A stretch of DNA of 39,882 bases, taken from positions 1 to 39,882 of the IMG/VR virus record IMGVR_UViG_3300045004_000136; one strand, given 5' to 3'. This stretch comes from a virus. The position numbers and the translations under genes were made by a program. Positions 17,282-25,020 of the stretch are shown one piece after another; positions within the stretch are counted from its first letter, which is position 1; each line of letters starts with the position of its first letter. Below the pieces are notes generated by a model. That model had not been told where the DNA came from, did not search any database, and saw nothing but the letters and a program-made list of their open reading frames with translations.

Positions 17282-19216
17282 TTAAAGTTCTATGTTATAT
17301 CTTATCATACCTGTTTCTGAATTACTAGGTCTTTCGTAAGTTGTACCAACAGGAATTTTTACTGCTCCAGTTCCTAAAAACCTAACATTTTTTTGAAAAT
17401 CCACCTCTTTTTCAAAATTAGTATATTCTTTTAGTACTACCTTTTTATAAAAATTAAAATTGTTATAATCGTATTCAAATATAGGAATATCACTAAGCCA
17501 TCCATAAGAATTACCATAAGCAGGTATATAACTATTTATTCTCTTGTAAACGTTATATAAACCAAAATTAACAGGAAACCTATAATTACTGGAACTAGTA
17601 TCATCTGAAAATTTACTTCTAAAAATAAAACCTTTATATTCATCAGGTTCAGTTACATTTTTCTTATAACCGAATAATCCTATATGAACAGGTGCTAATT
17701 CATTGTTGAAAATTTTACTACTGTCCCAAGAAAATATTCTAAGTCCTCCCTCTGACATATAATTTTCCTGACCGCTCCCCCTCCCACTTGAATCAAACCA
17801 TAATGTACCATGTCCTCTATCCTCATTTTTATAAGGCGTTATACTAAAAGGTCTAAGTTCTCCAGTAGCATTACTACATTCATCATTATTATCTACTGAA
17901 TACCATCTGTTTTTAACATTAAGTGTTTGCCCTTTTATATATTGCCCGTAATTATAACCTGTAATAGCTAATCCTCCTGCTATAAGTATACCAATCAAAT
18001 CTGAAATAAGTACAACACCAGCTAAAGCTGCAATTTCTGCTTCTACTTCTGCTTCTAAAGCAACCAAAGCAGTTTCTATTGCACTATCAGCTCCTATTCT
18101 TTCAGTTTTTTCTTCCGCTAAATTTGCAGGTGTAACATAATCGTCAAGTAATGGTAAACTACCACCAGAGGCAATACTAACCACACCTAAACTGTTACAT
18201 TTTAATATACCACCCAAAAGACCTGCTATACTAGATAACGCTTGAGCCTCTGGAAGATTAACATTTGGGCGTTGTAAAATATAGGTGGCATCTGTTGGAG
18301 CATAAGTTGGAATATCAACCTCAATAGGAATATTATTTGCTCCACCTTTCCAATATTTGCCTGTAGTTAAATTCGGCATATTATCAGCTGGTAATCTTGC
18401 TACTCTTGAAAGTAGTTTTGCAACATCCTGTCCCTCTTGTATCAATTCTGGCCTAATAAGTGCAAGTTGCATGTTTGCTATGGGAGCAGCTACCTCTACA
18501 TAATCTTTTCCAGCTATGGCAGTTGATAAAGTACCAGTAGCATTATTAACTGTATTTTTTAAAAGGCCTGTCTGTAAATTTCCAAGAGACTGCGCCTTAG
18601 TAAAAGTATATGTTGTTCCAAGACCATATAATTGTTTTAATGGCTCAGGAATAAGATACATTTTTGGATTTTCCCAAGCAAATGTTACAGTAGAACTGCC
18701 AACAATAAAATTAGCATTGTCAAACCGCTTCATTATTTGCGCTGCTCTTACCTGTGTCATTGCTAAGGATGAAGAGATGTCAGTTCCTATTGGATTGCCG
18801 AATGTATCGTATTTAGTAGCATATATTTGAGGTAAAAACGGCCCAGACATTACCCAATCAAAAGGCGATAAATAGTCAAACGTAGGGTTTGGAATCCTAA
18901 AATCACCTATAATTGGACTGATAGGATTAGGGAATACTGCCTCTGCTAAAGGTGGTAAATTTATAATACCTATATGTAATTGAGGATAAGCTTCATTATC
19001 ATAATCACCTATCCATATTCGGTTATGATCTAGTTTTTTTAATACTTCAAAATTCCCTATTTGTCTTTTTAGATCAATTATATCTTGGCGTACGTCAATT
19101 AGAACTGGAGAAGCAACAGACCTCCCGTCTTTATCACCAAGTAAGGTATAACCTCTATCTATCGGTAATTTACCAGTTACAGGGGATATAAAGTTATATA
19201 AACGATCGTATTTCAT
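17282..19216 (-). CDS. Long tail fibre protein
   Basis: A 644-aa protein whose ATG overlaps the patatin stop (ATGA). The N-terminal ~170 residues are irregular beta; the middle has an Ala/Glu helix bundle (EEKTERIGADSAIETALVAL…EAEIAALAG) followed by a small hydrophobic stretch and a C-terminal domain rich in Tyr/Asn. It ends KIPVGTTYERPSNSETGMIRYN, the same C-terminal motif as the downstream 226-aa fibre gene. Interpreted as a stalk with a head domain that recognises the host; the specificity is unknown. Confidence 0.65.
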   Translation of the reverse strand: MKYDRLYNFISPVTGKLPIDRGYTLLGDKDGRSVASPVLIDVRQDIIDLKRQIGNFEVLKKLDHNRIWIGDYDNEAYPQLHIGIINLPPLAEAVFPNPISPIIGDFRIPNPTFDYLSPFDWVMSGPFLPQIYATKYDTFGNPIGTDISSSLAMTQVRAAQIMKRFDNANFIVGSSTVTFAWENPKMYLIPEPLKQLYGLGTTYTFTKAQSLGNLQTGLLKNTVNNATGTLSTAIAGKDYVEVAAPIANMQLALIRPELIQEGQDVAKLLSRVARLPADNMPNLTTGKYWKGGANNIPIEVDIPTYAPTDATYILQRPNVNLPEAQALSSIAGLLGGILKCNSLGVVSIASGGSLPLLDDYVTPANLAEEKTERIGADSAIETALVALEAEVEAEIAALAGVVLISDLIGILIAGGLAITGYNYGQYIKGQTLNVKNRWYSVDNNDECSNATGELRPFSITPYKNEDRGHGTLWFDSSGRGSGQENYMSEGGLRIFSWDSSKIFNNELAPVHIGLFGYKKNVTEPDEYKGFIFRSKFSDDTSSSNYRFPVNFGLYNVYKRINSYIPAYGNSYGWLSDIPIFEYDYNNFNFYKKVVLKEYTNFEKEVDFQKNVRFLGTGAVKIPVGTTYERPSNSETGMIRYNIEL

Positions 19217-20256
19217 GCTGTTAAATGAGCTAATATACTTGAGATTTTATCGCTTTCATTCGTATAGTGGGTATCAATTAAACTGGCTAGGCTTGCAAAC
19301 CATTCTGGCGTGCTATTATCAAGTTCATTAGGAAAATCTGCTGGAAATTTAGGTTGAAACTTATAGAAATATACATCACGAGCAAGCCTATTACTTAAAT
19401 AATCTAAATAATATCTGCTCCATTCTTCTGCTCCAGTCATTGCAACGTTCATAATCCCAAACAATCTAACTGCTGCATGAGATATACCTGTCTCTGTTCC
19501 GCTGCCGTCAAAACTCATGTTTCCTATTCCAGTTCCAGCATCAACTATAACAATTCTAGTAGCATTAGGTTTTACACTTAAACCAACATTGATCGCTGCT
19601 AATATCGCATCATTAGCATAAACTCCACCATCACTATAAAGATGTCCATTAAAACCATGAGCAGGTAGATAAACAGGCGCAGCACTTGAAGCTCTACAGA
19701 CATTAACTATAGTTTCGGTGTTTCCTATAAAATATGTTGGGTCATTGAAATTAGAAAAAACAACATATCTGCTCATATCTTCCTCATAAGCAGGAATAAC
19801 AACTGGAGTTTTTAAATTTGCTAAGGTATTTGTACCAAAATTATCTACAAGAACTTGCTGTAATATATTACTTCCATAGTTTGAATCTTCATAAGCAGAT
19901 TTATAGAAAGGGTCATCAGTGGCAATCAATCCTAATTTCTGTACTACATTAGGCCTGTTTGAGTCTTCACTTGCATTATGACTACCAGATGCTACGTCTG
20001 CCGCTGTTCTGATAGTAAATACTCTTTTCGCATCATTTAAAAAAAAGCTTTCCATATAATCAGGAGTTTTACCAAAAGAATAACCAGACGCAAGTATAGC
20101 TCCAATAGATGTACCGCACATAACATCGGCGTATTTCCAGAAATCAGCTTGCGGTATTCCCCACTGATGCAGGAACTTCTGCATAAAACGATTAGAGCCA
20201 TAGCCCTTAGTACCACCACCGCAAAAACTGAATATTCTGAGTGTATTTATATCCAT
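19213..20256 (-). CDS. Patatin-like phospholipase
   Basis: A 347-aa protein with all patatin catalytic elements: oxyanion loop GGGTKG (residues 13-18), nucleophile elbow GTSIG (48-52, Ser50), the structural ASSAAPVYLP segment (189-198) and the dyad Asp in DGG (Asp209). Patatins are Ser-Asp acyl hydrolases, usually phospholipase A. There is no signal peptide. The gene starts 2 nt after terL and overlaps the fibre gene, so it is co-expressed with packaging and fibre genes. Possible roles are virion-borne membrane attack at entry, aid to lysis, or release from a eukaryotic host vacuole; none is shown by the sequence. Confidence 0.9.
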   Translation of the reverse strand: MDINTLRIFSFCGGGTKGYGSNRFMQKFLHQWGIPQADFWKYADVMCGTSIGAILASGYSFGKTPDYMESFFLNDAKRVFTIRTAADVASGSHNASEDSNRPNVVQKLGLIATDDPFYKSAYEDSNYGSNILQQVLVDNFGTNTLANLKTPVVIPAYEEDMSRYVVFSNFNDPTYFIGNTETIVNVCRASSAAPVYLPAHGFNGHLYSDGGVYANDAILAAINVGLSVKPNATRIVIVDAGTGIGNMSFDGSGTETGISHAAVRLFGIMNVAMTGAEEWSRYYLDYLSNRLARDVYFYKFQPKFPADFPNELDNSTPEWFASLASLIDTHYTNESDKISSILAHLTA

Positions 20257-20258
20257 AA

Positions 20259-21542
20259 TTAAACCCAGATTGTGTGGTCAACAACGTTAGTATATTTAAA
20301 ATCAACATTGTATCTATTTTTTACACAATCCTCAAGACTATAACGCCAACTATCTACAAGATGATTGTTTTTATCCTCAATCTCATCTTTAATTTGACCG
20401 CTAGCCCTATCAGTTTTGTATTTTAAATTATAAACTTCTTTTAAGAACTCACTACAACGAGGATGTACATAACATTTTTTAAAAGTTTTAATATATGTTA
20501 TACCAGCTTCAATTGACCCTTTACCTTTAAAAGCAGGTTTACAAGGATATCCATACTTATTTAATAAATCAATAATGTCAGGACTTGAACTATCAGCAGT
20601 AATCGTATATTTTCCATTTTTTTTATAATCTTTAAGAGTTTTTTCTAATTCTTGACCTAATAAATCAACGCTTACATGTGAACGTTTAAATTCATGTGTT
20701 ACATAAAGATTTTCATTAAGTATATAACATCTAATACCAGCACTAGCATCAGTCCAACCAAAATCCAAACCGAAATATGGAAATATTCCTTGAGGCTCTT
20801 CAAATTCTTGTACTACAAAAAAATCTTTTTTAAATACATTTATCTCACTATTGCGAATACATTCACCCTCATATACGTGCATATAAGTATCGTAATCATG
20901 TTCACGCATTCTTACTATACGAGCATAACTCTCTTCAGATAAATATTTATTATTACGCCAAGATAATTTATTCAAATATAGTTTTTCACCATATTTAAAA
21001 CCTTGATCTATAAATTCCTGATAAAGATGATCAGTTTCATATCTAGGATTCATTGTAAGCCAGAACTCACACCCACTTTCTCTAAGTGTAGGGTCTAATA
21101 TATTCCAAGCTTCACGACTTAAATAAGCACCCTCTTCAAGCCATATATAATTAATACTATCAACTGACTTTATAGAATCTGAATTAGTATCTCTTATACC
21201 TTTAAATAGTATAATACTACCAGTCATGGTATTTAAAATATGAGTACCATACATTTCACTAGTTTTTGCTTTAAAAAAATCTTTATAAACTGAATTTTCT
21301 ATTATTTTTACAAATAGTTTATAAACACTTACACCAATATCTTTAAAATACTCACGACAGCAAACAATAGTTTTTGTTCCATCAAAAGAAAGACGAAGTA
21401 AAGCTTTTGCAATATTAGTTGATTTACCAGAATCACGACCACCATACAAAACTTTATATTGACAAGGTAAGTATAATTTTTCTTCCCAAGGTTCTATTTC
21501 TGTAATATCAATATTAAAATAATTAGGTTTCGCTATTTTCAT
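20259..21542 (-). CDS. terL: Large terminase subunit (PBSX/Terminase_3 type)
   Basis: A 427-aa packaging motor from ATG 21542 (a TTG at 21548 is possible). The ATPase domain has Walker A GGRDSGKS (34-41), Walker B-like YIWLEE (132-137) and the coupling-type segment FWLTMNPR. The C-terminal RNase H-like nuclease has FGLDFGWTD, TADSSSPD and NHLVDSWRYSLED, matching its three acidic sites. It overlaps the small terminase gene by 20 nt. It cuts and translocates DNA into the prohead through the portal. Confidence 0.92.
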   Translation of the reverse strand: MKIAKPNYFNIDITEIEPWEEKLYLPCQYKVLYGGRDSGKSTNIAKALLRLSFDGTKTIVCCREYFKDIGVSVYKLFVKIIENSVYKDFFKAKTSEMYGTHILNTMTGSIILFKGIRDTNSDSIKSVDSINYIWLEEGAYLSREAWNILDPTLRESGCEFWLTMNPRYETDHLYQEFIDQGFKYGEKLYLNKLSWRNNKYLSEESYARIVRMREHDYDTYMHVYEGECIRNSEINVFKKDFFVVQEFEEPQGIFPYFGLDFGWTDASAGIRCYILNENLYVTHEFKRSHVSVDLLGQELEKTLKDYKKNGKYTITADSSSPDIIDLLNKYGYPCKPAFKGKGSIEAGITYIKTFKKCYVHPRCSEFLKEVYNLKYKTDRASGQIKDEIEDKNNHLVDSWRYSLEDCVKNRYNVDFKYTNVVDHTIWV

Positions 21543-22185
21543 TGTCAATAGTGTTATTCTTAACTGTTATTGACATGATTTTAGCATATTTGTTAGAAAT
21601 TTCATCTTCATAATTTCCATTACCGACAATTTTAAGCGGTTGAGTCAAGAAATCCTGTGCTATAGTAATCTGTGTTTCACCAGCATTATCTTCTTTCATC
21701 CTCATTTTATTATTTAGATAATAAAATAAACTGGTTTTACAACCTGATCTTATATTCTGTACAAACATACTACTAACTTCTTCCATGAAAGTACCTTGTC
21801 CTACTTCAAAGGCTTCACGTAATTTAGGTATTTGTTTTTCTCGTTTTACATAAGTTGCAAGAGACATATTGAATCGTCTGGCAATCTGTTCTTTAGTCAT
21901 ACAAATAGCCATTTCTCTTACTTTCTCAATATTCTCATCTGTAAATTCAACTTCCTGCATACAAGATAATTCTTTCTTTTTTACTTTTCGATATATTACT
22001 TCTCTTAATTTTTCATTTTCTTTTTTAAGCTTATCAAATTCTTTTTGCTGTTCTTTTACAAGTGTACCAACTTTAACTTTTGAATTTAATAATTTTTGCA
22101 TATCAGTTTGCAATTTTTCAATTTCCAATTGTTGTTTTTTGATAGCACCTTGAAGTTGTAAAAGTTCATACTTGAAATTAAGCAT
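21523..22185 (-). CDS. terS: Small terminase subunit (HTH plus coiled coil)
   Basis: A 220-aa protein directly before terL. Residues ~1-75 form a long coiled coil (LQLQGAIKKQQLEIEKLQ…KKENEKLREVI). Next comes a helix-turn-helix (TDENIEKVREMAICMTKEQI then ARRFNMSLATYVKREKQIPK), the DNA-recognition fold of small terminases. The C-terminal part is oligomerisation-like. N-terminal coiled coil placement is unusual, as most TerS proteins begin with the HTH. The start overlaps the upstream stop by 1 nt. Confidence 0.7.
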   Translation of the reverse strand: MLNFKYELLQLQGAIKKQQLEIEKLQTDMQKLLNSKVKVGTLVKEQQKEFDKLKKENEKLREVIYRKVKKKELSCMQEVEFTDENIEKVREMAICMTKEQIARRFNMSLATYVKREKQIPKLREAFEVGQGTFMEEVSSMFVQNIRSGCKTSLFYYLNNKMRMKEDNAGETQITIAQDFLTQPLKIVGNGNYEDEISNKYAKIMSITVKNNTIDNENSET

Positions 22186-22442
22186 TAAAATCTACCGGCT
22201 AAACCTACAAAACCAATATAACCATAATGTTTTATATCATTAATATCTTCAAGTTGTTTTTTCAATTTTAATTCAACTTGTTTTAGTTTAAACTTCTCAT
22301 AATTGTCATCATTAATTAAAAAGATACGTCTATTTGCATTGGAGTTAATCCTATCCCATTCGTCATAAACTTTTTTAAACTTGATATCATCTTTAGTTTT
22401 GTAACTATTGATATGAGTTTCAGACAGATTAATTTTACTCAT
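22185..22442 (-). CDS. Small charged protein, first of late operon
   Basis: An 85-aa protein (MSKINLSETHINSYKTKDDI…) with many Lys, Asp and Asn residues, a helical middle (YEKFKLKQVELKLKKQLEDI) and a short glycine-rich end (GYIGFVGLAGRF). It is not recognised. It sits first in the late operon, coupled to terS, which makes a packaging-accessory or regulatory role possible. Confidence 0.5.
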   Translation of the reverse strand: MSKINLSETHINSYKTKDDIKFKKVYDEWDRINSNANRRIFLINDDNYEKFKLKQVELKLKKQLEDINDIKHYGYIGFVGLAGRF

Positions 22443-22482
22443 TAAAACCTATAAACATTTTTAAATTTACAAGTTCACATTG

Positions 22483-22533
22483 TTATTTATTTAAAGCTGT
22501 TGATAATCGTTCAACATTTACTCTTCTTTCCAT
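22483..22533 (-). CDS. Candidate 16-aa leader peptide of the late operon
   Basis: A 16-codon reading frame (MERRVNVERLSTALNK) has a strong Shine-Dalgarno AAAGGA about 6 nt before the ATG and lies about 20 nt after the predicted start of the minus-strand promoter. It ends 40 nt before the first late gene. It may be a translated leader or simply provide ribosome loading; no rare-codon run or attenuator stem was found. Confidence 0.3.
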   Translation of the reverse strand: MERRVNVERLSTALNK

Positions 22534-22560
22534 AATAATTTCCTTTAATTGTTAATCAGT

Positions 22561-22589
22561 AATATACAACAAAACCATTAATTTGTCAA
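22561..22589 (-). promoter_or_regulatory. Sigma-70 promoter for the late operon
   Basis: On the minus strand TTGACA (22589-22584) and TATATT (22566-22561) are separated by exactly 17 nt. It is the best promoter upstream of the first late gene and faces it. A perfect 9-bp inverted repeat lies just upstream of the -35 element. Confidence 0.7.
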
Positions 22590-22594
22590 ATTTA

Positions 22595-22623
22595 CCTTAA
22601 AATTATAATAACCGATTTTAAGG
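22595..22623. promoter_or_regulatory. 9-bp inverted repeat, operator candidate
   Basis: CCTTAAAAT (22595-22603) is mirrored by ATTTTAAGG (22615-22623) across 11 nt. It begins 5 bp upstream of the minus promoter's -35 box, a good place for an activator or repressor of late genes. Confidence 0.4.
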
Positions 22624-22625
22624 TG

Positions 22626-22691
22626 TGTTTTACGCTTGTTTTATAATTTAATGTATGTTTTCCTATAAAAAATAAATATAAGCGTAAAACA
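22626..22691. promoter_or_regulatory. 12-bp inverted repeat TGTTTTACGCTT / AAGCGTAAAACA
   Basis: Two perfect complementary 12-bp arms (22626-22637 and 22680-22691) flank 42 bp of AT-rich DNA. The spacing is about four to five helical turns. They may be paired operator sites; a near copy occurs upstream of the capsid gene. Confidence 0.35.
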
Positions 22692-22891
22692 TGTGTTAAA
22701 ACTCGTTATTTGGTTATTTTATTACCAATCAACTCATCTCTATTTAATAAAAATACCTTACAAGTAAATTTATTTTACATGCCAAAATATTTTTCTTAAT
22801 CAATAACACACCAAAATCAATAACTTGCTATTACAAAAAGGTCGTTTGATACACAGACCAAAATTATTTTCAAAATAAATGAAAAAAGTTG

Positions 22892-22920
22892 TTGACAAAT
22901 AAAATTAGATGTGATAATAT
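22892..22920 (+). promoter_or_regulatory. Consensus sigma-70 promoter at left of iteron region
   Basis: TTGACA (22892-22897), a 17-nt spacer and TAATAT (22915-22920) form a near-perfect promoter. Transcription would enter the iteron array about 35 nt later, with the first early gene more than 550 nt away, so it could make an untranslated origin transcript as well as early mRNA. Confidence 0.7.
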
Positions 22921-22982
22921 ACCGAAACAGCTCCAATTTAGCGAAAAAATGAAATTTGCTCATGGTCATCATGGGTATCATG

Positions 22983-23003
22983 GTTATCTAAAAACTAGAT
23001 AAC
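22983..23003. repeat. 8-bp inverted repeat at end of first iteron run
   Basis: GTTATCTA (22983-22990) and TAGATAAC (22996-23003) are perfect complements around a 5-nt loop, pairing a direct iteron with an inverted one. RNA from the upstream promoter could fold here. Confidence 0.4.
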
Positions 23004-23125
23004 AATCCCCTTAAACCTCAACAATCACAACGCAATCAGCACCACTCATGGTCATCATGGTCATCTCGCGTACATGAACCTACTAAATTTTCTTATATAA
23101 TTTTTTTTCTATCTTAAATTTTTCT

Positions 23126-23180
23126 TATATATATATATATATATATAACAATGATAACAATGATAACCATATATATATAT
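23126..23180. repeat. TA runs flanking inverted iterons
   Basis: A (TA)11 run at 23126-23147 and an (AT)6 run at 23169-23180 bracket two inverted iteron units. Preceded by a T-rich stretch (23100-23125), this is the most easily melted part of the region. Confidence 0.6.
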
Positions 23181-23211
23181 GGAAATTGGTATTGGAGGCA
23201 TGGTCATCTAT

Positions 23212-23247
23212 CATGGTCATCTTTTAAAACCCTTTGAGATGACCATG
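23212..23247. repeat. 11-bp inverted repeat of iteron units
   Basis: CATGGTCATCT (23212-23222) is exactly complementary to AGATGACCATG (23237-23247) across 14 nt. It could bind a dimeric protein or form a hairpin; no T run follows, so it is not a standard terminator. Confidence 0.5.
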
Positions 23248-23316
23248 TCCCATTGGCATCATTGGTATCATGGTTAACTTTTAAAAAATTATTTTATGTT
23301 TTTATAAAATAATATA

Positions 23317-23345
23317 TTGACATTATAATTTTTTACTGTTATTAT
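23317..23345 (+). promoter_or_regulatory. Strong sigma-70 promoter of the early operon
   Basis: TTGACA (23317-23322), a 17-nt spacer ending TGT (extended -10) and TATTAT (23340-23345) precede the first early gene by about 120 nt. The predicted start is near 23352, just downstream of the last iterons, so iteron-bound protein could control it. Confidence 0.75.
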
Positions 23346-23405
23346 AACTTTTACATACGAAAACATTAATTTAAAAACAATTATAATCTACAACTAATAG
23401 TTACA

Positions 23406-23419
23406 GCGGGAAATCCTGC
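23406..23419 (+). promoter_or_regulatory. Small GC hairpin in the early-mRNA leader
   Basis: GCGGG (23406-23410) pairs with CCTGC (23415-23419, one G-U pair) around a 4-nt loop, the only GC-rich hairpin in the leader. It may stabilise the 5' end of the early mRNA; no riboswitch class is recognised. Confidence 0.3.
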
Positions 23420-23474
23420 GACCTTTCTTTGTAGAAAACAGATTTTAACTATTAATTTAAAAAGGAGTTATAAT

Positions 23475-24029
23475 ATGCAATTATCTTATAGAAATTCAGG
23501 TTTACACATAGAGTCTTTTTTCAAGTCTTACGATTTACTACCATTAAATTTAAATGAAAATCTATACAATGGTAATTTTGAAATAGAAATACCACAATTT
23601 ATTATAGAAGCGGAACTGTTAGACAGATACTCTAATATATTTAGAAAATCCATGTTTAAAAATAGCGATTGGATAGATACTTTAACAGAAAAACAAGAAC
23701 AAGCTTATTATGAGGTTAGAGATAATCTTATAGAAGGAGCTTTAATATTAAACTCTGCTTGGGAAACTGTTAATTACAACGAAGAAATAGCTTATAAATG
23801 TGGGTTATTACCTTTCAAATTGTCAGGTGATTATATAGAAGTTCAATTATTATCCTTGTGGGGTTGTGGTATGGATTTAACTTATAAACTAGAAGCTTAT
23901 CAATTACTTGTTGACGGCACTTGTGATAAGAATAGTTACTTTGCAAGAGATGGGATTAACTATTTGAAAACTTATTACAGCGAAAATTCACCTGTTATAA
24001 AAGAAATTAAAAAGATAATTGAGGGGTAA
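23475..24029 (+). CDS. First early protein, unknown
   Basis: A 184-aa acidic protein with a strong Shine-Dalgarno (AAAGGAG) 7 nt before the ATG. It is soluble, rich in Glu, Tyr, Leu and Asn, with helical segments (TEKQEQAYYEVRDNLIEGAL) and a central LLSLWGCGMDLTYKLEAYQLL. Being first after the strongest promoter, it is probably made very early, as many host-takeover or anti-defence proteins are. No family is recognised. Confidence 0.55.
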   Translation: MQLSYRNSGLHIESFFKSYDLLPLNLNENLYNGNFEIEIPQFIIEAELLDRYSNIFRKSMFKNSDWIDTLTEKQEQAYYEVRDNLIEGALILNSAWETVNYNEEIAYKCGLLPFKLSGDYIEVQLLSLWGCGMDLTYKLEAYQLLVDGTCDKNSYFARDGINYLKTYYSENSPVIKEIKKIIEG

Positions 24030-24031
24030 TT

Positions 24032-24388
24032 ATGTTTATAGATATATGGGATACTGAAAATCAGAAAACAGTAAAAATAAATAAGTTCAATAAAGCTTTA
24101 AATTCAAGTGATGATAAACAATATAATAAAGCTTTACATAGGATTAATATAGATTTTGGAATACAACTATATTCAAATTGTGCTGTTAACTTACACTTCT
24201 ATAAAATTGAGTTTAAGAATAGTGAAGAACATGGTTTTAATCAGTATTTATATTTTACAACACTTATTGATTGTTATCTCTTTTTAGATAGTGATACTTT
24301 TGCCTATTTATTTGAGAGTGAAGATATTGACTACATAAAAATAACAGCAGGGAAATCTACAATATTCAAATATGATAATAGAGGTTAA
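24032..24388 (+). CDS. Small acidic early protein, unknown
   Basis: A 118-aa protein preceded by GAGGGG. It is Asp/Tyr/Phe-rich with alternating strands (FGIQLYSNCAVNLHFYKIEF, then FTTLIDCYLFLDSDTFAYLF). It overlaps no partner strongly and lies 2 nt after the first early gene. Small acidic proteins of this type are often inhibitors of host enzymes, but nothing here proves it. Confidence 0.45.
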   Translation: MFIDIWDTENQKTVKINKFNKALNSSDDKQYNKALHRINIDFGIQLYSNCAVNLHFYKIEFKNSEEHGFNQYLYFTTLIDCYLFLDSDTFAYLFESEDIDYIKITAGKSTIFKYDNRG

Positions 24389-24392
24389 TTAT

Positions 24393-24743
24393 ATGTACAC
24401 AATAAATTTTTTCACATTAGAAAAATCAAATACTGAAGAAAATACATTTATAGAAAATTTATTAAATTATGAGCTTAGCTTATCTACTTTAGATGATATA
24501 AAATCTTTCTTAAGTAGTGAGTTTTATGCAAATACTTATGAATACTTATTTGAATTTATGGACGGCATAGTAATAACTGATAAAAATAATGAAGTAATCT
24601 ATAAAGAAATGTTTAATACTGATACTTTATTTGATGTATATAAAGATGAAGAGGGTAATAACATCTATAAAGCAATAGGGGCTATTGAAGATGATTATTG
24701 TAACTATTTAATGGAAGATAAACATAAACTTTATTATAGGTAA
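24393..24743 (+). CDS. Small acidic early protein, unknown
   Basis: A 116-aa protein from ATG 24393, chosen because AGAGG lies about 8 nt upstream; an earlier ATG at 24372 overlaps the previous gene and lacks such a site. It is strongly acidic (NTEENTFIENLL, EDDYCNYLMEDKHKL) and helical. No domain recognised. Confidence 0.45.
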   Translation: MYTINFFTLEKSNTEENTFIENLLNYELSLSTLDDIKSFLSSEFYANTYEYLFEFMDGIVITDKNNEVIYKEMFNTDTLFDVYKDEEGNNIYKAIGAIEDDYCNYLMEDKHKLYYR

Positions 24744-24751
24744 ACAAAAAT

Positions 24752-24931
24752 ATGAAAACACAAATTAAAGAATTAGATAAACAATTTTACGAATTGGATA
24801 ACATGTGTAACTTTTGTTCTAATCCACTTCCCATATTTGATAAACAAGTAATTACAATAGGTAATTCAAAATACCAATCACCTCTTTGTAAAATCTGTTT
24901 GGACGAAAGAGGTATTAATTATGATAATTAA
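24752..24931 (+). CDS. Small zinc-ribbon protein
   Basis: A 59-aa protein starting MKTQIKELDKQFYELDN. It has two CxxC pairs (CNFC at about residues 19-22 and CKIC at 46-49), which would bind one Zn ion in a ribbon, preceded by a short helix. Such peptides can bind nucleic acid or a host protein. It overlaps the next small gene by 11 nt. Confidence 0.5.
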   Translation: MKTQIKELDKQFYELDNMCNFCSNPLPIFDKQVITIGNSKYQSPLCKICLDERGINYDN

Positions 24932-25016
24932 ATTAGCTGTTATAGCAATTCTTATAATGATTATAATAGTAATTGGAGTTTATATTGCAGAAATATTTAT
25001 GGACGGAGAGGAATAA
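24921..25016 (+). CDS. Tiny membrane protein (31 aa)
   Basis: A 31-aa peptide (MIIKLAVIAILIMIIIVIGV…) is a single transmembrane helix followed by an acidic tail (MDGEE). An AGAGG site about 8 nt upstream supports translation. Likely inserted in the host inner membrane; function unknown. Confidence 0.45.
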   Translation: MIIKLAVIAILIMIIIVIGVYIAEIFMDGEE

Positions 25017-25020
25017 AATT

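Larger units (their letters stand above)
22961..23277. repeat. Iteron array (9-bp units), candidate origin of replication
   Basis: About 14 copies of a degenerate 9-bp unit, consensus CATGGTCAT or CATNGGTAT, occur in this non-coding stretch. Direct runs lie at 22961-22987 (3 units), 23047-23064 (2), 23199-23220 (2, with a 4-bp insert) and 23251-23277 (3). Inverted units lie at 22998-23006, 23153-23170 (GATAACAAT, GATAACCAT) and 23239-23247. They surround an A/T-rich core with a (TA)11 run, an unwinding-element-like feature. Tandem initiator-binding iterons plus an AT core are typical of origins; regulatory operators are the alternative. Confidence 0.55.

Noticed and set aside
22949-23002. A 17-codon frame reading MKFAHGHHGYHGYLKTR inside the first iteron run
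   Set aside because: It lacks a Shine-Dalgarno, and its His-Gly repeats simply follow from the CATGGTCAT DNA repeat, which also occurs inverted and out of frame elsewhere.
22961-23277. CRISPR array
   Set aside because: The units are only 9 bp, degenerate and in both orientations, with no regular spacers and no cas gene nearby.
23201-23278. A 25-codon frame beginning MVIYHGHLLKPFEM in the last iteron cluster
   Set aside because: GGAGG lies only about 1 nt before the ATG, and the frame overlaps the repeat array; a DNA-level function explains it better.
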